Of a DNA stretch of 64,000 bases, positions 35,928-45,312 are shown one piece after another. The DNA is from JAZDFC01 sp043808235. GTDB taxonomy: Bacteria; Bacteroidota; Ignavibacteria; Ignavibacteriales; Melioribacteraceae. The first letter of the stretch is position 1. Each line of letters starts with the position of its first letter. The stretch is taken from the NCBI GenBank assembly GCA_043808235.1, contig JAZDFC010000005.1:25600-89599 (forward strand), in the 5' to 3' direction. The notes under the pieces were generated by a model. It ran no database searches. It was not told the DNA's origin and saw only the letters and a list, made by a program, of their open reading frames with translations. Both the position numbers and the translations under genes were made by a program.

Positions 35928-38900
35928 ATGAAAATAACAGCGTACAAATTATTTTCTTTCTTTTTGGTTTTTACTTCAATCGGATATGCGCAAGCAATTT
36001 TTACTGAATCATTTGAAGGAGAATGGATCGGCTCACCGGCAGCTCCCGCGGGATGGACGCAAACAGTTATTGCTGCCGGTGATAATTCCCCTGTCGGAAG
36101 CAGCGCAAACGATTGGCAAAAAAATTCATGGGACGGTTCTGCCTTCAATCCGGCAGGTAGTAATGCCCCATATTGTGCAAAGAAAGGTAACTCTATTGCT
36201 TACCTAAATACTTACAACTGTTATGAAGGTAGAATCGTTAGGTTGGAATCGCCGGAAATAGATTTATCATCTTCGATATATCCCGAAGTTATCTTTTATT
36301 ATCATCATAATGACAGTCCGAATAATGACCAGCAGTTAAAACTCTTTTATTCGAATAACGGTGGATCATCATGGAGCGAGCGAGCAGTATACGGGTTTGG
36401 TGCTGGCTCATGGGAACGAATTGTTGAGGATATGGGCGAGGAATATAAAGTGACAAATTTTAAAATAGCCTTTCAGGTAACTTCAATGAATGGCTACGAC
36501 GATATGTGGATCGACAACATAGTTATTGGCAACTTTGCCAGCTATACAATGCTGGATGGAAATTACTTTATTTCAAATTCCGTAACAGCAGATTATTCAA
36601 ATTTTACAGATGCAATAAACGCCCTGAATACCAACGGTGTGGATACCGATGGTGCTCTTTTCTATTTAAAAGCAGGTGATGTTTTTATTGAAAATCCACC
36701 AGCCCTTACCGCCACTGGAACCGAAGCCGGACAAATCACTTTTAAAAGAACAACTGATGCCGGATTAAGTAATCCGTTAGTTAAACTTGAGGGAGAAAAT
36801 TCCAATATTTGCATTAGCGGTGGAGATTGGATTACTTTTGATGGTATAGATGCAGCCATAAACAACGATGATTGGTCGGTTAAATATGGTTATTTGATTC
36901 GAAACGCATCTGCCACAGACGGCGCACAGAACAACACAATCAAAAATTCTTTTATCAAACTTGATCGTTATAACACAAATTCAATTGGGATTTTGCAAAC
37001 AGCATCAACGACTTTAGGAGGAGGATTTATACCTTCGGCAGCGGGAGGAGCAAATTCAAACAATGTCTTCCACAATATAACAATCGAAAATGTTTATTCG
37101 GGAATTTATCTTCTCGGTGATGCCTCTTACCCTGATGAGAACTGCGAAATCGGAATTGAAAGCAGCGGTGTTACAACAATCGGAGCTTCATCAGCAGATG
37201 ATATCGGGAATGGACAGGATCATTCATGGGGCGTAAAGGCCACCTATCAAAAAGACATCAAAATTTTCAATACCGAAATCAGAAACCTGACCGTTAGAAA
37301 TACAGATTCCGCAAGAGATTATGGTATATTCTTGGATAATGCTTCGGGCACATCGAATATTTATAATAATAAGATTCATGACATTACTTCATATTCCGAA
37401 TATGATGGTTCAAGGATATATGGAATACGTGCAGATATACTTACCGGCGGTACGGTTAATATTTATAATAATGCTTTGTATGGATTTTCACACCCGAATT
37501 TGATTTACGGAAATACCGAGCTTGTAGTAAAAGGAATAGCTATTAATGACGAAACTTCAGGTGGTCATGCGAATTTATATTACAACTCTGTTCGTTTGAA
37601 CATCACTTCAGCTTCTTCAAACACAGTTGTTTATTGCAATAACGGAAGTGTTGAGATGAAGAATAATATCTTTGCAAATTTTTCCGATGGTCATGCTGAC
37701 GACTCAAGGCGACTCTGTATCGTAAGTTCTGATAGAAATTATATCACCGCTTCATCCAATAATATTTTATACATGAAACCGGGTACAAACAATTTCATAG
37801 GTGCAACTAATGGTTACAATTCCCTTTGGGCAAGCATTTTTTTATGGGCAGCGGAAATTTCCGGTGATGCACCAACATTAGGTAAAGAACAGGGCAGTTC
37901 GAATGTTGATCCAAATTTTACCACAGCGGATAATTTGAACTTCTCCAGTAGTACTCCAGCAGATAATGGTGGAACCCCAATCTCTTCACCATCTATCACT
38001 GCCGATATCAATGGAACAGCAAGAGATGTAACAAGACCGACAATCGGAGCTTATGAAACCTCTGTTGGGCAGAATGACAACAATCCGCCTGTTCTTTCAA
38101 ATACTTCGATTACAGAGGGCGACTATCCTTCAGTAAGTCTTGATGTTAATGACAACAGCGCTTCGGCATCAAATGCAAAAATAAGATTATGGTACAGAGC
38201 GCAGGGTTCAACAGGTGCGTTTACAGAATTGGATGCGGATACAAAACCTGTCGGTATGAATGGAACTTATTCGTGGAGTAATTCTCTGCTGGGATTGAAT
38301 TCCGGGACTTATGAGTTTTATATTGCAGTAAGAGATGACTATTTGACCGATAAAAATATTTGGATGTATCCTATTTGGTCAACCTCGTTTGTCGGATTTG
38401 ATGTGGGCGAAACACCCAATTATTCAAGTAATCCGGCGGTATATGCAAATGTAAATACGTTTAACAAAACCAGTCCATCTTTAACTGATGCATTTCATAC
38501 TTATCAGACAGGAGATTGGAATGTATTAACTAACTGGGAAAGATTTAATGGAACCGCATGGGAAGCCGCAAGCGATTTCCCGACGAATGCAAATGGTTCA
38601 ATCATAATACAAAACGGACATACAATTACAGTCACAACAGATGTTTCTATCGATCAAGCAACAATTCAATCCGGTGGAAAAGTAATTGTTAATTTTGGCA
38701 CTACTCTGACTATAGCAGATGGTGAGGAAAATGACTTGCAGGTATCTGGAACATTAACGAATCAGGGTAATACATCGGGATCAGGAAACGGAACAATTAC
38801 ACCTACCGGTACATTAATATTTGGGGATGGTGGAATTTATGAACACATAATGGCGTATGAATCTGCCGGTACAATTCCAGCCGCAACATGGAATACAGGT

Positions 38901-40553
38901 TCAACATGCAAAGTATCCGGTTACCTGCTGGGATTTATGAATGTTCCTTCTGGAATGGATCAGTCATTTTATAATTTTGAATGGAACGCATCATTAGATG
39001 AGGGAGGTTCGTCATACGCTAACGGTAGTTTAACTACTGTTAACGGCAATCTTACGGTTCATCAAAGCGGACATGCTTTCACGAACGCTTTTGTATTGTC
39101 AACTGATACAGATGTTACACTTAATATCGGTGGAAATTTGATAATACAGGGTGAGTTTGATTTATGCAGCGGCACAGGAACAGCAATAGTTAACTTGAAA
39201 GGGAATCTTGTTAATAATGCAAAATTGAATTCTTCCGGAGATAACACGTCACTAATAAAATTTAACGGTACCGCTAATCAGAATTTTTCATCGGTTTCCG
39301 GGGCTGTTAGTGGTATCAGCAATATAAAATTTGAAATTGATAACTCTGAGGGTGTTACTTTAACAAGCAATGTGATTATCCCTGATGAAATTAATTTTAC
39401 AAATGGATGCTTAAATACATCTACATATGAATTGCAATATTATCTATACTCGCCTTCTGCTCTTGTAAATGAACACAGCGGAAGTTATTTGGTTGGAACA
39501 TTAAAAGCGGTAAAGCCTGTTGGCACCGGAACTACAGAAATGGGCGGCATCGGTGTTACGATAAGTGCCGGTAACGATTTGGGCGATGTAACAGTTTATA
39601 GAAGAACCGGGTCTGAAGCGGTTGTTAATGGAAATAGTATTGCACGTAAATGGTCAATATCTTCAACTTATGCTCCTACTGATGCTAGAACCATTACATT
39701 ATCATGGCTTCCGGATGATGACAATTCCATGGACCTGGTGAATGCATGCACATGGCATAGTACGGATAACGGAACTACATGGGATGAGTTGAATTCGACT
39801 CATGATTTGTCATTACGGACCGAAACAATAAACGTTACTTCTTTTTCACAATTCACAGTCAGCGATGAAACTCATCCGCTTCCTGTTGAACTTTCAATTT
39901 TTGCTGCAAAGGCAAATGGGAGTTCTATTATTCTTAATTGGGAAACACAAACCGAAATAGATAATTATGGATTTGAAATTGAACGAAGAATCCCCCTAAA
40001 TCCCCCTTTAATAAACCTGTCCGGCATCTTTTTGACGGAGGGGGACGCGGCTTCAGCCGAGGGGGATTGGGAAACGATTGGGTTTGTAAAAGGAAATGGA
40101 AATAGCAATTCGCCGAAGGAATATTCTTTTTTTGATAACGAAATTTCTGCCGGACAGTATTCCTACAGATTAAAACAAATCGATATCGACGGTTCTTTCT
40201 CATATTCGAATGTTGTTGAAGTAAATTGCAATATGTTGCCATCAACTTTCGCATTATATCAAAACTATCCCAATCCATTCAATCCAACTACAATAATAAA
40301 ATTCTCTATCGCCTCCGTAGAGACGCCATATATGGCGTCTCTACAACATGTAACTTTAAAGATATTTGATGTGCTCGGCAGCAAAGTAGCAATTCTCGTG
40401 AATGAACCAAAAGAACCGGGAACATACGAAGTGGAATTCAATGCTTCTCAGTTACCGAGTGGAGTTTACTTTTACAGAATTCAAGCAGGCGATCCTTCGG
40501 CAGGCTCTGCACAAGGTTTTATTGATACGAAGAAATTAGTTTTGGTTAAATAA
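35928..40553 (+). CDS. Large T9SS-exported protein with beta-helix and Ig-like regions
   Basis: About 1541 aa. ATG 35928 is preferred to 35916 because GGTGAT lies just before it. Signal peptide to YAQA. Residues about 25-205 form a jelly-roll/MAM-like binding domain (FEGEWIGSPAAPAGWTQ, LESPEIDLSSSIYPEVIFYYHH, GGSSWSERAVYG). Then come a right-handed beta-helix region (NIYNNKIHDITSY, VNIYNNALYGF, HANLYYNSVRL) and domains with DWNVLTNWERFNGT, typical of surface adhesins. The C-terminal module (LPVELSIFAAKANG ... NYGFEIERR) and the sorting domain (LYQNYPNPFNPTTIIKFSI) follow. Two palindromic elements lie in-frame in this part (39989-40068, 40317-40344). Exported and surface-attached; ligand unknown. 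It is 31 nt after the second regulator gene. Confidence 0.85.
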   Translation: MKITAYKLFSFFLVFTSIGYAQAIFTESFEGEWIGSPAAPAGWTQTVIAAGDNSPVGSSANDWQKNSWDGSAFNPAGSNAPYCAKKGNSIAYLNTYNCYEGRIVRLESPEIDLSSSIYPEVIFYYHHNDSPNNDQQLKLFYSNNGGSSWSERAVYGFGAGSWERIVEDMGEEYKVTNFKIAFQVTSMNGYDDMWIDNIVIGNFASYTMLDGNYFISNSVTADYSNFTDAINALNTNGVDTDGALFYLKAGDVFIENPPALTATGTEAGQITFKRTTDAGLSNPLVKLEGENSNICISGGDWITFDGIDAAINNDDWSVKYGYLIRNASATDGAQNNTIKNSFIKLDRYNTNSIGILQTASTTLGGGFIPSAAGGANSNNVFHNITIENVYSGIYLLGDASYPDENCEIGIESSGVTTIGASSADDIGNGQDHSWGVKATYQKDIKIFNTEIRNLTVRNTDSARDYGIFLDNASGTSNIYNNKIHDITSYSEYDGSRIYGIRADILTGGTVNIYNNALYGFSHPNLIYGNTELVVKGIAINDETSGGHANLYYNSVRLNITSASSNTVVYCNNGSVEMKNNIFANFSDGHADDSRRLCIVSSDRNYITASSNNILYMKPGTNNFIGATNGYNSLWASIFLWAAEISGDAPTLGKEQGSSNVDPNFTTADNLNFSSSTPADNGGTPISSPSITADINGTARDVTRPTIGAYETSVGQNDNNPPVLSNTSITEGDYPSVSLDVNDNSASASNAKIRLWYRAQGSTGAFTELDADTKPVGMNGTYSWSNSLLGLNSGTYEFYIAVRDDYLTDKNIWMYPIWSTSFVGFDVGETPNYSSNPAVYANVNTFNKTSPSLTDAFHTYQTGDWNVLTNWERFNGTAWEAASDFPTNANGSIIIQNGHTITVTTDVSIDQATIQSGGKVIVNFGTTLTIADGEENDLQVSGTLTNQGNTSGSGNGTITPTGTLIFGDGGIYEHIMAYESAGTIPAATWNTGSTCKVSGYLLGFMNVPSGMDQSFYNFEWNASLDEGGSSYANGSLTTVNGNLTVHQSGHAFTNAFVLSTDTDVTLNIGGNLIIQGEFDLCSGTGTAIVNLKGNLVNNAKLNSSGDNTSLIKFNGTANQNFSSVSGAVSGISNIKFEIDNSEGVTLTSNVIIPDEINFTNGCLNTSTYELQYYLYSPSALVNEHSGSYLVGTLKAVKPVGTGTTEMGGIGVTISAGNDLGDVTVYRRTGSEAVVNGNSIARKWSISSTYAPTDARTITLSWLPDDDNSMDLVNACTWHSTDNGTTWDELNSTHDLSLRTETINVTSFSQFTVSDETHPLPVELSIFAAKANGSSIILNWETQTEIDNYGFEIERRIPLNPPLINLSGIFLTEGDAASAEGDWETIGFVKGNGNSNSPKEYSFFDNEISAGQYSYRLKQIDIDGSFSYSNVVEVNCNMLPSTFALYQNYPNPFNPTTIIKFSIASVETPYMASLQHVTLKIFDVLGSKVAILVNEPKEPGTYEVEFNASQLPSGVYFYRIQAGDPSAGSAQGFIDTKKLVLVK
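39989..40068. repeat. C/G-run palindromic element inserted in-frame (long form)
   Basis: The element begins AATCCCCCTAAATCCCCC and ends GCCGAGGGGGATT, so its ends are complementary. It encodes IPLNPPLINLSGIFLTEGD plus AASAEGD, between NYGFEIERR and WETIGF. A long-form relative lies at 46679 and a short form at 58232. The latter lacks the middle section with CTGTCCGGCATCTTTTTGAC. Confidence 0.8.
40317..40344. repeat. 28-bp palindrome inside CDS (core 1)
   Basis: The half GTAGAGACGCCATA is followed by its exact reverse complement. It encodes VETPYMASL between KFSIAS and QHVTLKIFDVLG of the sorting domain. Identical copies lie at 53365, 54803 and 61948. Confidence 0.9.
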
Positions 40554-40591
40554 TCTTATTAATATTTACATACGATATGGGAGATTTAATT

Positions 40592-42625
40592 ATGAAATCA
40601 TTTATTTCAATTATAGCGCTGGTAATTACAATGACTGCTAACACTCAAGCCCAGTCAATTCAAACCAGAGAAAACTTTGGAGCTTTGCTTGAGCCTGTCG
40701 GACGAATTCTACATGGCGCAGGACAGGATCCAACCGCATTCGATAATTACTGGAACGTGATGCACGCACAAAGTAAACCGGTCATTTTTATGACTTACGT
40801 TAGTTTAAAAGATATCCAGAGTAACTGGACGGATGAGTTGAAAAGAAACCTTTTCAATTACGAGGGTAAATTCTTAATTCCGCAAATCGGTTTATCGATG
40901 ACTGAAGATGGGAATCCATCGGCGCATTATGAGGATGATGTTGCTGCGGGTTTATACGATGACGTGATTGATAATTTTATTGAAGGATTGCGCAGGCTGG
41001 CGCTGCCCGCCTTTGTTAGAATAGGATATGAATTTAATGGTGTTTCATGGAATGGTTACGAGCCGGATACTTACAAGTCTGCCTTTAAAAGAATAACGAA
41101 TAAAATAAGAAACAGCGATCTCGAAGTTGCAACAGTGTGGTGTTTTGCGATGGACGGTGTTATGAATTATATGGATTACTATCCAGGTAATTCGTATGTC
41201 GATTGGTGGGCTATCGATATTTTCTCGGCGAATCACTTTAGTGATGTTAATGCAACGAATTTTGTGAATGATGCCGCCACTAATAACAAACCTGTTATGA
41301 TTGGCGAATCTACTCCGCGTAATGTCGGCGTGTTAAACGGACAGCAAAGCTGGAATGAGTGGTTTGTCCCGTATTTCAATTTCATTCACACAAAACCTGC
41401 TGTTAAAGCATTCTGTTACATAAACTGGAATTGGGCCCAGTTCCCGCAATGGAGTACATGGGGCGATGCACGGCTTGAACAAAATGCTGTTGTCGGTACT
41501 AACTTTGCGAATGAAGTGGATGCGGCTGAATATCTTCATTCATCCGAGGAAAGTCTTTTTAGAAGTACTTTGGGATATTCGGATAATATTGCTCCTCAAG
41601 TTCCTTCTAACCTCAGTTTAGTCAGCGCAGGATTTCAGGTTGAATTAAATTGGTTCCCGGTTGTTGATCCATCGGGATTATCGCATTGCATCATTTACAA
41701 AAACGGGGAATTTCAAGGTTACTCTGTTGATTATTTTTACCAGGACAATAACATATTAGCCGGAGAATCAATTGAGTACACAGTCTCGGCAATGGACCGT
41801 GCGGGGAACGAAAGTGCATTATCTTCTCCACTCGTAGTTCAAGTCCCTAACTATATCGATAAAGCTTTGAACGGAAGTTTTGAAGCGGGCAAGCAGAATT
41901 GGAATCTTAATGTTTTTGATGCAAACGCAGATGCTGATTTTGAAATTGATGCCGCCGCAGGGAATTCAGCGAAGGTTTCAATCAATCAATCAACAGGAAC
42001 AAACTGGCATGTTCAATTATCCCAGTCGTTAGATATTCATAAAAACTATAAGTATAGGATTCAATTCAGCGGTAAAGCATCATCATCCAAAACAATTGAA
42101 TATGTTCTGCAAGAAACAATCGCGCCATATACTATTTATTTCAGCAAACAGGCTGCGTTAACAACCACATCAAAAACATTCAGCGATTCCGTTATTATTA
42201 ACAAAGACGATTTTGTAAAGCTTGAATTTTTTCTTGGCAATTGCGGTACAGGCGATGTATGGATTGATGATGTTTCCATCATCGAATCCCCCAAAGTAAT
42301 TGTTGATGTGGAATACGATGAAACAAATACACCGTGGGATTTTAAACTGTTTCAAAACTACCCCAATCCGTTTAATCCGACTACAACAATAAAATTTTCT
42401 ATCCCATCTGGCATAGAGACGCGCCATGGCGCGTCTTTACAACATGTTACGTTAAAGATATTTGATATACTCGGCAGTGAAGTTACAATGTTAGTAAACG
42501 AACCAAAAGAACCGGGAACTTATGAAGTGGAATTCAATGCTTCTCAGTTATCGAGCGGAGTTTATTTTTATCGCATCACAGCCGGGAATTTTATTGAAAC
42601 AAAAAAACTTGTATTTTTAAAATAA
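40592..42625 (+). CDS. Exported GH26-like glycoside hydrolase with Fn3, carbohydrate-binding and T9SS domains
   Basis: About 677 aa from ATG 40592 (GGGAG upstream). Signal peptide to ANTQAQ. Residues 25-320 resemble GH26 beta-mannanase-type barrels: acid/base Glu147 (FVRIGYEFNGVSWNGYEP) and nucleophile Glu239 (KPVMIGESTPRN), with aromatic residues lining the cleft (VDWWAIDIFSANHF, CYINWNWAQFPQW). Then an Fn3 domain (SLVSAGFQVELNWFPVVDPS), a CBM4/9-like domain (GSFEAGKQNWNLNVFD, DVWIDDVSI) and the sorting domain (LFQNYPNPFNPTTTIKFSI). Action on a mannan or related polysaccharide at the cell surface is likely; GH53 or GH5-like activity cannot be excluded. A 28-bp palindrome variant is inside the sorting domain. 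Confidence 0.82.
   Translation: MKSFISIIALVITMTANTQAQSIQTRENFGALLEPVGRILHGAGQDPTAFDNYWNVMHAQSKPVIFMTYVSLKDIQSNWTDELKRNLFNYEGKFLIPQIGLSMTEDGNPSAHYEDDVAAGLYDDVIDNFIEGLRRLALPAFVRIGYEFNGVSWNGYEPDTYKSAFKRITNKIRNSDLEVATVWCFAMDGVMNYMDYYPGNSYVDWWAIDIFSANHFSDVNATNFVNDAATNNKPVMIGESTPRNVGVLNGQQSWNEWFVPYFNFIHTKPAVKAFCYINWNWAQFPQWSTWGDARLEQNAVVGTNFANEVDAAEYLHSSEESLFRSTLGYSDNIAPQVPSNLSLVSAGFQVELNWFPVVDPSGLSHCIIYKNGEFQGYSVDYFYQDNNILAGESIEYTVSAMDRAGNESALSSPLVVQVPNYIDKALNGSFEAGKQNWNLNVFDANADADFEIDAAAGNSAKVSINQSTGTNWHVQLSQSLDIHKNYKYRIQFSGKASSSKTIEYVLQETIAPYTIYFSKQAALTTTSKTFSDSVIINKDDFVKLEFFLGNCGTGDVWIDDVSIIESPKVIVDVEYDETNTPWDFKLFQNYPNPFNPTTTIKFSIPSGIETRHGASLQHVTLKIFDILGSEVTMLVNEPKEPGTYEVEFNASQLSSGVYFYRITAGNFIETKKLVFLK
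42413..42440. repeat. 28-bp palindrome inside CDS (core 2)
   Basis: ATAGAGAC, core GCGCCATGGCGC, then GTCTTTAC. The arms match the family with one change each; the core is a different but perfectly symmetrical sequence, so both sides changed together. It sits at the same place in the sorting domain as the copy at 40317. Confidence 0.85.
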
Positions 42626-42663
42626 CTTTGATCGATAGTGAAATTTTTATGTACGGAGGAATT

Positions 42664-44883
42664 ATGGAAAGTAAAATAGCACCATTTAAAATCTATTTGC
42701 TAATCATAATGACGAGCATTTTATTATCGCAAAATATATTTGCTCAAATTTATGTGGATGTAAATAATGTTAGCGGAGTCGAAGATGGAACACAAGCTCA
42801 TCCATATAATACAATTGAAGAAGGCATTGCCGCTGCCTCAATTGGTAACACTGTTTATATTGCTAATGGAAATTATACACCAACCGGCGGCGAATTGATT
42901 TTAAGACCCGGTGTTAAATTTGATGGCGCGAGTAAAGACAATACGATTATTAATGGCGATGTGAAAGTAAAAACAATCAGTGCCCTTCCCATCGGTCTAA
43001 CAAATCTTGCTTTCAATGATTTTGTTTGGGGAACCGGTGTTTATATTGGTATTAAATTTACAGAACCAAGTGTAATAAAGAATTGTCGATGTAATAATAT
43101 CGGCATTTCGCACGGTGGCGGGTACATTAATGAAACTGATCTGGAACCCACTCCTTATCTGCATATTGAAGATAACATTGTTCAGTATGAGATTTCTTAT
43201 AAACATGGAGCAGGAGAAATTGCGGGAGAGAATATAATTAGAAATAATACATGCGAAGAATTGTCGTTGAAATGTGGAGCCATTTCCAATGTTGCCAACC
43301 ATACTTTAGAATATTCATTCCTTTTTGAAAACAATGTCGCAACCATTGGTATTCAATTCAGTCAAGGCGGATCTCCTGCGCTTAACACCAGGATAATTGT
43401 GCAAAATAATCAACTTGGATTTCTTGAAATTAAATCGGGTGGCGGACATACGTATTTAATTGCCGATAATACAATCGATTCGGGTATTAGTGATAAAAGC
43501 GGTGCGTGCTGGACAACGATTACACGAAATACAATTATTAACGGGCAGATTGAAGATAAAAGCGGCGGACAATTTGAGGGCGAGGAAAGCCAATTTATCG
43601 AAGATAACATAATTCATTTTACATCCGATCCGTCGCTTGATGAATATAACGCCGCAATTGCAGATAACTCCGGTTCGGTAACAATTCGAAACAACAGGAT
43701 TACTTGCACCGGGGAAGCATCGGGTATTGTTCTTAAATCCGGTTACCCGACAAATGTAATTGGAAACGAAATTACCCTTGATGCTACCGGCGGGACAATT
43801 ATTTACACCGATGCCGGAGCCGGAATTGTGAAAAACAATATTATGTCAGGGGGAACGATTGGTTATTACAGCAGGAGCGGCGCAATATTGTTCGAGAATA
43901 ATACAATCACAAATACGCACACAGGTTTTTACAGCAAAGGCGCGGAAGAAGTAAGAGGAAACACAATCAGAAATTGCAGCGGTAACGGGATGATACTCGC
44001 CGGATTACGAGGACCGATTCATGAAAATATTATTGAAGACAACGACAGCAGCGGGATCTGGATGCTTGCAAACGTTGATTTGGGCGGCGATCCCAGCGGT
44101 TCAATCGGGAGAAATATAATCCGCAACAACGGATTTTATGATGTGATGATTGAGTACGATCCGTTGCAGCCCGATACCGTGTATTTAAAAAACAATGTTT
44201 GGGACCACGAAACACTCGATGAAATTCTTGTGTACGATGTTCTCTTCAACGCAACCAACAATAATCTGTTTGTTGATGCAACCGAATTTATTGTCAAACC
44301 AATTTCTCCAATCTTGAGTTTGCCCGCTGATAACGAAGCCAATGTTGAGATATTAGTCGCTTTTTCCTGGCAGGCTGTTGAAAATGTCGATAGATATTAT
44401 CTTCAAATTTCGGATGATGCTATGTTCACAAATATTTTGTTCGATACACTTTCACCAGGGAACGCAATTACTATCGACGGTCTGTCAACATCCACAGAAT
44501 ATTATTGGCGCGTAGTAGCGGAAAATTTGGCGGGGTTGAGTGATTGGAGCGCAATTCGAAAATTCACAACAGTTGCTGTGAGCGGAATTGACGAGGAAGA
44601 AAAAATTCCAACTGAATTTAAGTTATATCAAAATTACCCCAATCCGTTTAACCCGATCACTAAAATAAAATTCTCCATCCCGGCTGTAGAGAGGTTTTGC
44701 AAAACGTCTTTGCGTATATACGATATACTTGGACGCGAAGTTGCGACACTTGTTGATGAAATGAAAGAACCGGGTATTTACGAAATTGAATTTAACGGAA
44801 GTGATCTTACTAGCGGAATTTACATTTATAAGCTTCAATCCGACAATTTTGTTTCCGTAAAAAAGTTACTGTTGTTGAAATAA
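42664..44883 (+). CDS. Exported right-handed beta-helix protein with Fn3-like and T9SS domains
   Basis: About 739 aa from ATG 42664 with GGAGGAATT in front. Signal peptide to NIFAQ. The body (IYVDVNNVSGVEDGTQAHPY onwards) is a DUF1565/pectate-lyase-like parallel beta-helix, with repeats such as ENNTITNTHTGFYSKG, VRGNTIRNCSGNGMIL and IHENIIEDNDSSGIWML. It is followed by an Fn3-like domain (LSLPADNEANVEILVAFSW ... YYWRVVAENLAG) and the sorting domain (LYQNYPNPFNPITKIKFSI). No catalytic pectate-lyase residues could be assigned, so a binding role is as likely as an enzymatic one. A degraded 28-bp palindrome is at 44686. Confidence 0.85.
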   Translation: MESKIAPFKIYLLIIMTSILLSQNIFAQIYVDVNNVSGVEDGTQAHPYNTIEEGIAAASIGNTVYIANGNYTPTGGELILRPGVKFDGASKDNTIINGDVKVKTISALPIGLTNLAFNDFVWGTGVYIGIKFTEPSVIKNCRCNNIGISHGGGYINETDLEPTPYLHIEDNIVQYEISYKHGAGEIAGENIIRNNTCEELSLKCGAISNVANHTLEYSFLFENNVATIGIQFSQGGSPALNTRIIVQNNQLGFLEIKSGGGHTYLIADNTIDSGISDKSGACWTTITRNTIINGQIEDKSGGQFEGEESQFIEDNIIHFTSDPSLDEYNAAIADNSGSVTIRNNRITCTGEASGIVLKSGYPTNVIGNEITLDATGGTIIYTDAGAGIVKNNIMSGGTIGYYSRSGAILFENNTITNTHTGFYSKGAEEVRGNTIRNCSGNGMILAGLRGPIHENIIEDNDSSGIWMLANVDLGGDPSGSIGRNIIRNNGFYDVMIEYDPLQPDTVYLKNNVWDHETLDEILVYDVLFNATNNNLFVDATEFIVKPISPILSLPADNEANVEILVAFSWQAVENVDRYYLQISDDAMFTNILFDTLSPGNAITIDGLSTSTEYYWRVVAENLAGLSDWSAIRKFTTVAVSGIDEEEKIPTEFKLYQNYPNPFNPITKIKFSIPAVERFCKTSLRIYDILGREVATLVDEMKEPGIYEIEFNGSDLTSGIYIYKLQSDNFVSVKKLLLLK
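44686..44713. repeat. 28-bp palindrome inside CDS (core 3, partly decayed)
   Basis: GTAGAGAG, core GTTTTGCAAAAC, then GTCTTTGC. The core is a perfect dyad; the arms have one or two changes each relative to GTAGAGAC/GTCTCTAC. It encodes VERFCKTSL at the same sorting-domain position as core 1. Confidence 0.75.
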
Positions 44884-45312
44884 TTTACATCTCGAGTCAA
44901 ATATTATTTCAAAAATTATGAATCCTCGGTTTCTACGGGCTGTGGATTTTTAATAAATAGTTTACACATTAAATTGATTGTCCGGAGGCATTTAACGACA
45001 TCTTATTAACCGGGTTTTATTAAAAATATTTTTTAAATCTGGCACATGCCCTCGATTAGCAAGAAACGGCATGGGTAATGTGTTTCATCAAAATTTTTTT
45101 TATTTCACACAACGGATTAGGATTATGATTTAATTAAAAATTCATTTGCGAATGAAGACGTATCTGCATTATATTTAAAAGGACATTTTATCCGAAATAG
45201 AAGAGTCGGAAATCCAATGTTAACTGTTTTGGTGAATGCAATATAATTTTGATAATAATCTTTAAAAACTACTTTTTTAAGATTTTTCTTGAACTTCAAG
45301 CGAAAGGCAATT
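44884..45312. other. 429-bp gene-free stretch
   Basis: No gene, clear terminator or repeat family member was found. A -7-like TAATTTTG occurs shortly before the next gene, without a well-placed -33 box. A weak ATGCC/GGCAT pairing around 45055-45075 is not convincing. Confidence 0.5.

Noticed and set aside
40317..40344. 28-bp palindrome as a transcription terminator or operator
   Set aside because: All seven copies lie inside open frames upstream of the conserved sorting-domain end, so termination there would remove the secretion signal; there is no T-run after them.
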